A stretch of DNA of 22,867 nucleotides from AC-37 sp045805345. GTDB taxonomy: Bacteria > Actinomycetota > Thermoleophilia > Solirubrobacterales > Thermoleophilaceae. The notes under the pieces were generated by a model. The model did not search any database. It saw nothing but the letters and a program-made list of their open reading frames with translations, and was not told the origin of the DNA. The DNA is taken from the NCBI GenBank assembly GCA_045805345.1, contig JBJMLK010000237.1, positions 1 through 22,867 of the forward strand, in the 5' to 3' direction. Positions 15,187 through 21,799 of the stretch are shown in pieces. The position numbers and the translations under genes are program-made. Every line of letters begins with the position of its first letter. Within the stretch, counting starts at the first letter, position 1.

Positions 15187-16064
15187 CAGCTCGCCGGTAC
15201 CAGCACGCGCAGCGCGCGCCGTGCCACGCGGATGCGCACCGGCAGCTCGCCGATCGGGTCGCCGTCCGCGTAGACGGCGAACGGCCGGTCGGCGCTCACC
15301 TCGATCTCCTCGCCGATCAGGAAGTTGATCCGCGGGTCGTCCACGTGAGTGCCCTTGAAGAACTTCGGCATCATCGCCAGCAGGCCCAGCTTCGACCCGG
15401 CATGCGGCAGCACGACGTCGAGCTTGCCGTCGTCGAGCTCGGCGTGGGGAACCACGTACATGCCGCCGCCGTACGCCTTCGAGTTCGCGACGATCACCGA
15501 GAAGCCGGTCACGCTGTGCTCCTCGCCGTCCACCACGACCTTGAACGTCGCGTGCTTCCACGCGGCCAGGGCCCGCAGCGCCGCGTACAGGTAGACCAGG
15601 TTCCCGCGCACGACCTTCGCCTCGTTGGCGATCCGGTTGGCGTCCGAGTCGAAGCCGCAGCTGGCGATGCCGACGAACGAAGCGCCGTCCACGTTCGGCA
15701 CGTCGATCGCGTGCTCGACGCCCTCGACCGCCACGCGCGCGGCCGCCTCCGGCTCGGTGGGGATGCCAAGCACGCGCGCCAGGTCGTTGCCGCGCCCGCC
15801 GGGCAGCACCGCGAGCGGGCTGTCGCCGCCGCACAGCCTCCCGGCGAGCGTGCCGACGAGACCGTCGCCGCCGAGCGCGCCGACGGTCTCGCCGCGCTCT
15901 CGCGCCGCGGTGGCCTCCTCGCGCGCGTGGTCGGCGCTGGTGGTCTCGACCACGTGGTGATCGGCGCCGAGGCGCTCGAGCTCGGCGCGAATCCGCGGCA
16001 GCGCCGCGAGCGCGCGACCGGCGCCCGCCGTGGGATTGACGATGACCGCAAGCCGGCGCGCCAT
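15186..16064 (-). CDS. Diacylglycerol/lipid kinase family protein
   Basis: A 292-residue member of the DAGK/YegS/sphingosine kinase family. It has the NPTAGAG loop (10-16), the nucleotide-binding GGDG (65-68; here GGDGLVG rather than GGDGTVN), PGGRGNDLAR, and a C-terminal beta sandwich with DGEEHSVTGFSVIVANS and a YADGDPIGELPV strand. Such kinases phosphorylate diacylglycerol or related lipids in the membrane. In Gram-positive bacteria DgkB recycles diacylglycerol released by envelope polymer synthesis, which would suit an operon with murT-gatD. ATG 16062-16064 has a TAGACT box eight bases upstream and no clear Shine-Dalgarno sequence. It is the first gene of the operon. Confidence 0.88.
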   Translation of the reverse strand: MARRLAVIVNPTAGAGRALAALPRIRAELERLGADHHVVETTSADHAREEATAARERGETVGALGGDGLVGTLAGRLCGGDSPLAVLPGGRGNDLARVLGIPTEPEAAARVAVEGVEHAIDVPNVDGASFVGIASCGFDSDANRIANEAKVVRGNLVYLYAALRALAAWKHATFKVVVDGEEHSVTGFSVIVANSKAYGGGMYVVPHAELDDGKLDVVLPHAGSKLGLLAMMPKFFKGTHVDDPRINFLIGEEIEVSADRPFAVYADGDPIGELPVRIRVARRALRVLVPAS

Positions 16065-16072
16065 GGCGCCGG

Positions 16073-16078
16073 AGTCTA
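16073..16078 (-). promoter_or_regulatory. Candidate -10 box of the kinase-murT-gatD operon
   Basis: TAGACT on the minus strand, eight bases before the kinase ATG, predicting a leader of about two bases. It is the same hexamer as before hflX. Confidence 0.5.
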
Positions 16079-16171
16079 AGAGCGGCCCTCGATGCCCCGT
16101 CCGCGCACCGGGGGGCGAATTTCCTCGCGCCGCTCCCTACTACGGGCAGACACCCGGCGAGCGGAGGAGAG

Positions 16172-16696
16172 ATGAAGCGACCATTGCGGATCTGGTGGGC
16201 GAGGCCGCGCAAGCTGTGCGCGCTCGAGCGCCCCGGCGGAGGCGGCCGCAGCCACCGCCCCGAGCGGCGCCAGCGCGAGCTCGAGTACCTGGCGGAGCGA
16301 GGCGTCCGGTTCGTGATCAGCACCATGACCACGCGCCACAACCTCGGCGACTACGACCGGGCGGGGATCGACTGGCACCACGTGCCCGTGGCCTCCTGCG
16401 CGGAGGGCGCGGCCGCGCTCGAGGAGCTGCTGCCGGTGCTCCGGCGCGAGCTGCGGCGGCGCGGCGCCGTCGCCGTCCACGGCAACCGGCGGACCGACTT
16501 CGTCGCGGCGCTGTGCGCGGCGCACCTCCACGAGGCGCACGGCCTCGAGCCGCTCGACGGCCTGGCCCGCGCCGCCGTCGCGGGACTCCAGGTCACGCCC
16601 GAGAGCGCCGCCCTGCTCGGGGTCGACTACGAGGCGGTCCAGCCGCGCTCGCGCATCGCGGCCTCGACCTCGTCCGGCCGGTCGGTCACCACGTAG
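16172..16696 (+). CDS. Dual-specificity-phosphatase-like protein without the catalytic Cys
   Basis: A 174-residue protein reading IWWARPRKLCALERPGGGGR and then EYLAERGVRFVISTMTT, the layout of the cysteine-phosphatase (DSP) fold in which a helix and strand precede the P-loop. Where the HCx5R signature should sit, the sequence is AVAVHGNRRTDFVAALCAAH. The Cys is Gly and the Arg spacing is wrong, so classical phosphatase chemistry is not expected. ATG 16172 follows a GGAGGAG box. The last 70 bp overlap the convergent DUF2103-like gene, which may mean the ancestral stop was lost. The phosphatase relation is a visual inference; true function unknown. Confidence 0.6.
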   Translation: MKRPLRIWWARPRKLCALERPGGGGRSHRPERRQRELEYLAERGVRFVISTMTTRHNLGDYDRAGIDWHHVPVASCAEGAAALEELLPVLRRELRRRGAVAVHGNRRTDFVAALCAAHLHEAHGLEPLDGLARAAVAGLQVTPESAALLGVDYEAVQPRSRIAASTSSGRSVTT

Positions 16697-16911
16697 GCGT
16701 CGACCATCGCGCCGTCGGTGTTGATCGTGATCGAGAGACCCGAGTCCACGCGCCGGACCTTCGAGATCGGCGCCACGGGCCGTCCCGAGCCCATGCGCGG
16801 CGTCACCCGGCCGGTGGCCACGCGGTGCACGCCCTCGACCGCCGCGAGGGCGTCGAGCAGGCGGCGGTACCCCTTGCGCGATGAATGCTTGTGGTGGGTC
16901 TTTCGGGCCAT
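16627..16911 (-). CDS. DUF2103-like small basic protein
   Basis: A 94-residue basic protein starting MARKTHHKHSSRKGYRRLLD, with GVHRVATGRVTPRMGSG and ending DAYVVTDRPDEVEAAMRERG. The His-rich start, the GRV/I motif and the final VVTD strand resemble DUF2103, a family described as putative metal-binding and of unknown function. I hold this match loosely. The start codon lies four bases after the HAD gene's stop, so the two form an operon. Its 3' 70 bp overlap the phosphatase-like gene on the other strand. Confidence 0.65.
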   Translation of the reverse strand: MARKTHHKHSSRKGYRRLLDALAAVEGVHRVATGRVTPRMGSGRPVAPISKVRRVDSGLSITINTDGAMVDAYVVTDRPDEVEAAMRERGWTAS

Positions 16912-16915
16912 CGGT

Positions 16916-17806
16916 CTACGACCTCAGGATCAGGGCGGCGAGCGTGTCCGCGACCGCGATCGGCGTCGCGCTGGGCGAGTCGCCGGGGGGCGGGCCATCC
17001 GCCGAGCCGGCCGCCTGCGGGCGCACGCCCGAGTCGCGCGCGGTCTCGCGCGCGGCGTTCGCGAGCGCCTGCTCCGCCTGCTCCGCGGTCGTCCCGCCGC
17101 TCAGCACGAGCGCGGCGTCGACGCCCGCCTTCGCGGCGCCGGCCACGTCGGTGTCCAGGCGGTCGCCCACGGCGAGCGTCCGGCCGTCGCCCATCCGGTC
17201 GATCGCGGTGAGCACGAGCTGCGGCTCGGGCTTGCCCACGATGGCGGCCTTACGGTCGCTGGCGTACTCGAGCGCCGCCACGATCGCGCCCGTGCCGGGC
17301 CACAGGCCGTCGGGCATCGGGTGGGTGGGGTCGCGGCTGGTGGCGAGGAAGTCGGCTCCCCGGCGCAGTGCCAGGGTCGCCACGCGCAGGTCGTCGTACA
17401 CCAGGTCGTCGGTCCCGCCGACCACCACCAGGTCGGCGCGCGTCGCCAGGTCGGTTCCATTCAGCACCTTCACGCCGGCTTCCGTCACGTGCTCGAGCAG
17501 CGTCGCCGTGCCCACCACGAACGCGGTCCGCCCGCTGCGCGTCTCCGCCAGCAGGTGCTGGACCGCGCCGCCGACGGTCACCACGTCGGCCACGGACGCC
17601 TGCACACCGATCGCCCACAGCCGCTGCACGTAGTCCTCGGCGCCGCGCCGCGGGTTGTTGGTAACGAACGCCACGCGCTTGCCGGCCTCCCGGAGCGCCG
17701 CGATCGCCTCCACGGATCCGTCGATCGGCTGCTCGCCGATCCACACGCATCCGTCCAGGTCGAGCACGAGCTGGTCGTAGGCCGATGCAAGCGGCGAGAG
17801 AGGCAC
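16916..17806 (-). CDS. HAD-superfamily subfamily IIA phosphatase (NagD-like)
   Basis: A 296-residue HAD hydrolase with motif I DLDG (Asp16 nucleophile, Asp18 acid/base), motif II FVTNN (47-51), the motif III lysine Lys192 in GKPEP, and motif IV GDRLDTD (214-220). The C2-type cap lies between motifs II and III, as in NagD, 4-nitrophenylphosphatase and phosphoglycolate phosphatase. The substrate is unknown, but subfamily IIA enzymes commonly clear small phosphorylated metabolites. The C-terminal 60 residues are Ala/Pro-rich and unusual for the family. The start is GTG 17804-17806 with a TAGCTT box six bases upstream and no Shine-Dalgarno sequence. It is co-transcribed with the DUF2103-like gene. 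Confidence 0.88.
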   Translation of the reverse strand: MPLSPLASAYDQLVLDLDGCVWIGEQPIDGSVEAIAALREAGKRVAFVTNNPRRGAEDYVQRLWAIGVQASVADVVTVGGAVQHLLAETRSGRTAFVVGTATLLEHVTEAGVKVLNGTDLATRADLVVVGGTDDLVYDDLRVATLALRRGADFLATSRDPTHPMPDGLWPGTGAIVAALEYASDRKAAIVGKPEPQLVLTAIDRMGDGRTLAVGDRLDTDVAGAAKAGVDAALVLSGGTTAEQAEQALANAARETARDSGVRPQAAGSADGPPPGDSPSATPIAVADTLAALILRS

Positions 17807-17829
17807 GGCCCCAAGCTACTCTTTGCCGC
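17807..17829. promoter_or_regulatory. Interlocked divergent -10 boxes, HAD gene / cyclophilin gene
   Basis: In this 23-bp spacer, minus-strand TAGCTT (17813-17818) lies six bases before GTG 17806 and plus-strand TACTCT (17817-17822) lies seven bases before TTG 17830. The two hexamers share two bases, so RNA polymerase could not occupy both at once. Both transcripts are predicted to be leaderless. Confidence 0.5.
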
Positions 17830-18546
17830 TTGCGACGGGCCCTGGGAATCGTGCTGGTTGGTCTCGCGCTGCTGTTGGCGGCGTGCGGAAGCTCCTCCTC
17901 GAGCTCCTCCTCGAGCTCGAGCAGCAGCTCGGCCAGCCAGGGCTCGAGCCAGAGCAACACACAGAGCAACACGCAGACCAACGCGGCCGCCAAGGGCTGC
18001 ACGAAGGTCGAGGCTCCGAGCTCGCAGCACTCCCGCAAGCAGAAGAAGCCGTCGGGCAAGCTCGACGCTTCGAAGAAGTACTCGCTCGTGGTCGAGACCA
18101 ACTGCGGGTCGTTCACGATCGAGCTCGACACGAAGGGCGCCCCGAACACGAGCGCGTCGCTGGTGGCGCTCGCGAAGTCCGGGTTCTTCGACGGCCTCAC
18201 CTTCCACCGGATCGTCCCGGGCTTCGTCATCCAGGGCGGGGACCCGACCGGCACCGGCGGCGGCGGGCCGGGCTACAAGACGGTCGACAAGCCGCAGTCG
18301 AGCGCGCGCTACACGCGCGGCGTCGTCGCGATGGCGAAGACCGAGGCCGAGAAGCCGGGTACCGGAGGAAGCCAGTTCTTCGTCGTGACGGGCCAGGACG
18401 CCGGCCTGCCGCCCGAGTACGCGGTCGTCGGGCGCGTCGTGGCCGGTCTCGACGTCGTCGATCGCATCGGGCAGCTGGGCGACCCCGCCACCGAGCAGCC
18501 CACGCAGCCGGTCGTGATGTCGAAGGTCACCGTCAAAGAGGGCTGA
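17830..18546 (+). CDS. Lipoprotein cyclophilin-type peptidyl-prolyl isomerase
   Basis: A secreted, membrane-anchored prolyl isomerase. From TTG 17830 (238 residues) it has a lipoprotein signal: RRALGIVLVGLALLLAAC with the lipobox LAAC and Cys19 as lipid site. A pure Ser run and a Ser/Gln/Thr/Asn-rich linker follow, to about residue 53. The cyclophilin domain then shows FHRIVPGFVIQGGDP, the GGSQFFVV active-site segment and YAVVGRVVAGLDVVDRI. An ATG at 17785 is in frame but would add a hydrophilic stretch before the signal and overlap the HAD gene; TTG 17830 has a TACTCT box seven bases upstream. The thioredoxin-TPR gene follows 19 bp later, suggesting a protein-folding operon. Confidence 0.9.
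   Translation: MRRALGIVLVGLALLLAACGSSSSSSSSSSSSSSASQGSSQSNTQSNTQTNAAAKGCTKVEAPSSQHSRKQKKPSGKLDASKKYSLVVETNCGSFTIELDTKGAPNTSASLVALAKSGFFDGLTFHRIVPGFVIQGGDPTGTGGGGPGYKTVDKPQSSARYTRGVVAMAKTEAEKPGTGGSQFFVVTGQDAGLPPEYAVVGRVVAGLDVVDRIGQLGDPATEQPTQPVVMSKVTVKEG
17891..17914 (+). repeat. 12-bp tandem repeat coding the poly-Ser linker
   Basis: GCTCCTCCTCGA occurs twice in a row (17891-17902, 17903-17914) and then decays into GCTCGAGCAGCAGCTC. It encodes part of the Ser run after the lipobox and is a likely site of slippage-driven length change. Confidence 0.7.
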
Positions 18547-18565
18547 TCGCGGGTAGGACCTCGGG

Positions 18566-19324
18566 GTGGTCTTCGACGTCACCGAGCAGGAGTTCCCTCA
18601 GCGAGTGCTGGAGCGCTCGCGCGCGATCCCGGTCGTCGTCGACTTCTGGGCCGAGTGGTGCGCCCCCTGCCGGCAGCTCGGACCCGCTCTCGAGCGGGCA
18701 GCGAACGCGCGTGAGGGCCGCGTCGAGCTCGCGAAGCTGGACGTCGATCAGGCGCCGCGGCTCTCACAGGCGTTCCGCGTCCAGGGAATCCCGGCCGTGA
18801 AGGCGTTCAAGGACGGGCGCGTCGCGGCTGAGTTCACGGGCGCGATACCGCCCGCGGAGGTGGAGCGCTTCTTCGACGGGCTCGTGCCGTCCGATGCCGA
18901 GCTGCGAGCGCAGGCCGCGATCGAGGCCGGCGACGAGCAGGCGCTGCGCGAGACGCTCGAGGCGACCCCGACCGACGCGACGGTCGCGGCGGCGCTCGGG
19001 CGCCTGCTGCTCGCTCGCGGCGACACGGACGAGGCGCTGGCCGTCGTCGAGCCGTTCGAGCACGACTTCATCGCCGCAGGCCTCGCGGCGCGCGCCCGGC
19101 TCGCGCTCGACGGCGAGCTGGAGGTCGGCGAGCCCTTCGCGGCCTGGGACCGCGGCGACCACGCCGCCGCGCTCGAGCAGCTCCAGTCGATCCTCGCGGC
19201 GGCGACCGACCCCGACGCCCGCGACGCCCTCCGCAAGGCGATGATCGCGATCTTCACCGAGCTCGGTCCGGAGAGCGAGCTGGCACGCGAGCACCGCCGC
19301 CGCCTGGCGGCCGCGCTGAACTGA
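18566..19324 (+). CDS. Thioredoxin-TPR protein (CnoX/YbbN-like)
   Basis: A 252-residue fusion of a thioredoxin domain (1-110) and a TPR-like helical domain (115-252), the architecture of YbbN/CnoX, a chaperedoxin that protects unfolding proteins under oxidative stress. The redox motif is WCAPC with Cys32 and Cys35, so it keeps both cysteines and should be redox-active, unlike Escherichia coli CnoX, which has lost the first one. The cis-Pro is in QGIPAVKAF. Start GTG 18566 is supported by AGGA (18555-18558) with a 7-base gap. It lies 19 bp after the cyclophilin gene, in a probable operon. No signal peptide, so it is cytoplasmic. Confidence 0.9.
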   Translation: MVFDVTEQEFPQRVLERSRAIPVVVDFWAEWCAPCRQLGPALERAANAREGRVELAKLDVDQAPRLSQAFRVQGIPAVKAFKDGRVAAEFTGAIPPAEVERFFDGLVPSDAELRAQAAIEAGDEQALRETLEATPTDATVAAALGRLLLARGDTDEALAVVEPFEHDFIAAGLAARARLALDGELEVGEPFAAWDRGDHAAALEQLQSILAAATDPDARDALRKAMIAIFTELGPESELAREHRRRLAAALN

Positions 19325-19343
19325 GCGCCTGCCGGTCGCGGGC

Positions 19344-19395
19344 GGCGAGCGTCCGGCCGAGCCGCGCACGGCGAGGGTCCGGCCGAGGCGCGCTC
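19344..19395. repeat. 26-bp tandem repeat, two units
   Basis: Two adjacent 26-bp units (19344-19369, 19370-19395) with three mismatches, sharing GTCCGGCCGAG. They fill most of the spacer between two convergent genes. They could act in transcript termination or be a simple duplication. Confidence 0.6.
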
Positions 19396-19399
19396 GGCT

Positions 19400-20008
19400 C
19401 TAGCCCGCGCCGCGGCGCTCGGCCACGGCTCTCGCCTGGCGCCGGCGCCCCCACAGCGTGAGCGCTCCGAGCACGGCTAGCACCACGAGCACGCCGAGCA
19501 GGATCGCCCCGAACGTGCCGATGCCGCCGAACGGCAGCGCCACCAGCTTCACGATCCCGAACCCGATCGCCAGCAGCAGGATCACGATCAGCGTGAGGAT
19601 CAGGAACCCGCGCGCACGGAGAAGGAGGCTCGATCCGGGCGGGGGGGAGACGAGGCTCATCAGGCGCAGGACCATCAGCTGCCGCGAGGAGGGCGGCTCC
19701 TGGCCGAGCTTCTCCATCGCCTCGCGCAGCTCGTCGGGGCGGCGCTCGGCCTGGGCGAGGGCGGCCTTCATCATCTGGCGCAGGATCGGCCGCTCGCGCG
19801 GGTGCGCGCCGACCAGGGCCTCGTTGAAGTACGCGCGCGCCTGCTTTGCGTCGTAGCGCTCGGCCGCGCGGGCCCCGAGGATCGCGCGCGCGGCGGCGCG
19901 GTGCTTCGTTTCGCGGAGCAGCTGCTCGTCGCTGCGGTCCTCGAGCTGCTGGATCGCGCCCAGGCTCCCGGCGGCGTATTGCATCTTCGTCTGCCGCTGC
20001 TTCGCCAC
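19400..20008 (-). CDS. Small membrane protein with cytoplasmic helical domain
   Basis: About 202 residues from GTG 20006-20008. The first 125 or so are charged and helical (QLEDRSDEQLLRETKHRAAARA, with TPR-like HPRERPILRQMMKAAL). Two closely spaced membrane helices follow: FLILTLIVILLLAIGFGIV, then FGAILLGVLVVLAVLGALTLW. A short basic tail ends the protein. No family is recognised. The frame is open 11 codons further up, but a TACACT box sits seven bases before this GTG, which fixes the start by the pattern seen at other leaderless genes here. It converges on the thioredoxin-TPR gene. Confidence 0.75.
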   Translation of the reverse strand: MAKQRQTKMQYAAGSLGAIQQLEDRSDEQLLRETKHRAAARAILGARAAERYDAKQARAYFNEALVGAHPRERPILRQMMKAALAQAERRPDELREAMEKLGQEPPSSRQLMVLRLMSLVSPPPGSSLLLRARGFLILTLIVILLLAIGFGIVKLVALPFGGIGTFGAILLGVLVVLAVLGALTLWGRRRQARAVAERRGAG

Positions 20009-20015
20009 GCGGGGC

Positions 20016-20021
20016 AGTGTA
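20016..20021 (-). promoter_or_regulatory. Candidate -10 box of the membrane protein gene
   Basis: TACACT on the minus strand, seven bases before GTG 20008, predicting a leaderless transcript. Confidence 0.45.
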
Positions 20022-20105
20022 CGGGGCGTCGCCGCAAGCATTCACCCAAACGACTGGTCGGGGTGGACGCACGTCGCTATGCTCGCGTTTCGATGATTCG
20101 GTCCC

Positions 20106-20113
20106 GTTCGAAC
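20106..20113. promoter_or_regulatory. Palindrome GTTCGAAC before the ArsR-type gene
   Basis: An 8-bp perfect palindrome 10 bases upstream of the ATG, flanked outside by GGTC (20100-20103) and GACC (20118-20121). It lies downstream of a possible -10 box TATGCT (20078-20083), a position that would suit autorepression. Evidence is positional only. Confidence 0.3.
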
Positions 20114-20123
20114 CTTTGACCGG

Positions 20124-20432
20124 ATGAGGGCGCTGCACCACCCGCGTCTCGAGGAAGTCGAGCTGACCGACGTCCTCCACGCGCTCAGCGACCCGGTTCG
20201 GCTGGAGATCGTCCGGAGCCTCTCGGACCTGGAGGAGCGGCCGTGCAGTGCGGTCGAGGCCACCGTCGCCAAGTCCACGCTCTCGCACCACTTCAAGGTG
20301 CTGCGAGAGGCAGGGATCACCCATACGCGGGCGAACGGCACCCATAGGCTGATGTCGCTCCGTAAGGACGACCTCGAGGAGCGCTTTCCGGGCCTCCTGG
20401 CGTCCGTGCTGAACGCCACACAAGCGGCCTAG
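20124..20432 (+). CDS. ArsR-family winged-helix transcriptional regulator
   Basis: A 102-residue winged-helix protein. The ArsR pattern is clear: LHALSDPVRLEIVRSL, then the recognition helix region KSTLSHHFKVLREAGITHTR, then the wing NGTHRLMSLRKDDL. There is no CxC-type metal site in the sensing helix; the single Cys (RPCSAVE) is not the ArsR metal motif, so the signal is unlikely to be a classical metal. In-frame TGA at 20094-20096 and the lack of other start codons fix ATG 20124, although no Shine-Dalgarno sequence is seen. It sits alone between a divergent membrane protein gene and the sigma factor gene, so its targets may include itself or either neighbour. Confidence 0.88.
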   Translation: MRALHHPRLEEVELTDVLHALSDPVRLEIVRSLSDLEERPCSAVEATVAKSTLSHHFKVLREAGITHTRANGTHRLMSLRKDDLEERFPGLLASVLNATQAA

Positions 20433-20592
20433 CACGAATTCCGCACCTTCCGCCGATTCCCTGTGTTGGGAGGCGCGAAAGCGGGTAGGACATTGCTAAG
20501 CTTCTATGTCCGCCGAACTTTCGAAACTTTTTAACAACTTCGGGTTAGATAACTAGTCCGAATCCCTGATCCCGCCCGTAACACAGGTATAC

Positions 20593-21573
20593 ATGCCCAC
20601 TAGCTCCACCAAGACAAAGTCAAAGACCACCACCCGCAAGCGTGGGGGGACGGAGTCCCCGGCCACCACGCAGCGACGCCGCTTTGCGCGCGACCACGAG
20701 CGCGTGCCGAAGCGGACCGCCGCCGAGGAGGCGCACCACCAGGTCGAGGACGTCACCACCGATTCGCTGCAGCTGTTCTTCAACGCCGCGCGTAAGTACC
20801 CGCTGCTCACCGCCGCCGAGGAGGTCGAGCTCGCACAGCGCATCGAGAAGGGCGACGTCGACGCCAAGGACCGCATGATCAACTCGAACCTGAGGCTGGT
20901 CGTGTCGGTGGCCCGCAAGTACCAGGGCCACGGCCTCTCGCTGGGCGACCTCGTCCAGGAAGGGATGCTCGGCCTGATCCGCGCCACCGAGAAGTTCGAC
21001 TGGCGTCGCGGCTTCAAGTTCTCGACCTACGCCACGCTCTGGATTCGCCAGGCGATTCAGCGCGGGCTCGAGAACTCGTCGCGCACGATCCGGCTGCCCG
21101 TCCACATCGCTCAGCGCGAGCGCAAGATCAACCGCACCGAGCGCGAGCTCGCGACCAAGCTCGGCCGCGAGCCGACCGAGCAGGAGCTGGCCGACGCGGT
21201 CGAGCTGCCGGTCGACCAGGTGATCGAGATCCGCAAGGCCGCCCGGCCGCTCACGAGCCTCGACCAGCCGGTCGGGGACGACGGCGAGACGGCGTTCGGC
21301 GATCTGCTCGCCTCGAACGCGCCCAACCCGGAGGACGAGGTCGTCTCGGACGCCGGCACGAGCGCGGTCCAGGAGGCGGTCAACCGCCTGCCTGAGCGCG
21401 AGCGCGACGTGGTCGAGCTGCGCTTCGGCCTCGGCGGTCGCGAGCCGACGCCCCTCCGCGAGACGGGCCGCAAGCTCGGCATCTCCGCCGAGCGCGTGCG
21501 CCAGATCGAGGAGGACGCGCTCGAGCGGCTGGCGGAGAGCGGCGATCTCGCTGCGCTCCGCGATGCGGCTTAG
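20593..21573 (+). CDS. RNA polymerase sigma-70 factor (RpoD/SigA-like)
   Basis: A 326-residue sigma-70 factor with regions 1.2 to 4.2. A Lys/Arg/Ser/Thr-rich tail (1-45) comes first, then region 1.2 (SLQLFFNAARKYPLLTAAEE). Region 2 (98-160) includes DLVQEGMLGLIRATEKFDWR and FSTYATLWIRQAIQR. Region 3 has LPVHIAQRERKI. Region 4 has LPERERDVVELRFGL and the HTH GISAERVRQIEEDALERL. It lacks a long region 1.1, so it is either a short primary sigma or a group 2 sigma; the sequence alone does not decide. ATG 20593 follows an AGGT box at close range. The preceding leader is unusually AT-rich for this genome. Confidence 0.93.
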   Translation: MPTSSTKTKSKTTTRKRGGTESPATTQRRRFARDHERVPKRTAAEEAHHQVEDVTTDSLQLFFNAARKYPLLTAAEEVELAQRIEKGDVDAKDRMINSNLRLVVSVARKYQGHGLSLGDLVQEGMLGLIRATEKFDWRRGFKFSTYATLWIRQAIQRGLENSSRTIRLPVHIAQRERKINRTERELATKLGREPTEQELADAVELPVDQVIEIRKAARPLTSLDQPVGDDGETAFGDLLASNAPNPEDEVVSDAGTSAVQEAVNRLPERERDVVELRFGLGGREPTPLRETGRKLGISAERVRQIEEDALERLAESGDLAALRDAA

Positions 21574-21599
21574 TCGCTAGCGGCGACGCTCCGCCAGGC

Positions 21600-21616
21600 C
21601 GGCGCAGTGTGCGCCG
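21600..21616 (+). terminator. Short GC hairpin after the sigma factor gene
   Basis: Stem CGGCGCA (21600-21606) pairs with TGCGCCG (21610-21616) around a GTG triloop, 27 bases after the stop. A second small hairpin CCGTT/AACGG follows (21623-21639). No T-run follows, so the terminator role is inferred. Confidence 0.4.
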
Positions 21617-21650
21617 CGCGGTCCGTTCGGCAATAACGGCTGCCCCTGCG

Positions 21651-21701
21651 GGGGGTGGCACGTATTCCGTCAGCCATGCTGTCGCTATCCGTGCCACCCC
21701 C
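21651..21701. repeat. Perfect 12-bp inverted repeat in the sigma/ECF spacer
   Basis: GGGGGTGGCACG (21651-21662) and its exact complement (21690-21701) enclose 27 bases that hold a smaller CAGC/GCTG hairpin. The inner word GGCACG recurs in a palindrome GGCACGTGCC at 21749-21758. It has no T-run, so a terminator, an operator pair or a structured RNA are all possible. Confidence 0.65.
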
Positions 21702-21784
21702 TCTCGGGCCGCCGTCAAAAGCCGCTGTTTCCGGCGTTCCGCGGGCGGGGCACGTGCCACGCCACCTCACGTTCGCCGCGCCCG

Positions 21785-21790
21785 TAGCGT
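21785..21790 (+). promoter_or_regulatory. Candidate -10 box of the ECF sigma-alkyltransferase pair
   Basis: TAGCGT nine bases before GTG 21800, predicting a leader of about three bases, as for hflX. Confidence 0.4.
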
Positions 21791-21799
21791 TATTCACAC

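Noticed and set aside
13066..15273. 735-codon plus-strand frame antisense to murT and the methyltransferase
   Set aside because: Arg/Pro/Ala-rich composition and no domains, while the minus strand has clear MurT and methyltransferase motifs.
15187..16341. Apparent fusion of the murT frame with upstream sequence (843 codons)
   Set aside because: The lipid kinase occupies this region in another frame with all its motifs; the open murT frame here is Arg-rich shadow, and ATG 15186 begins the real MurT.
21651..21701. Rho-independent terminator
   Set aside because: The 27-base loop is long and no T-run follows, so I list it as an inverted repeat of unknown role.
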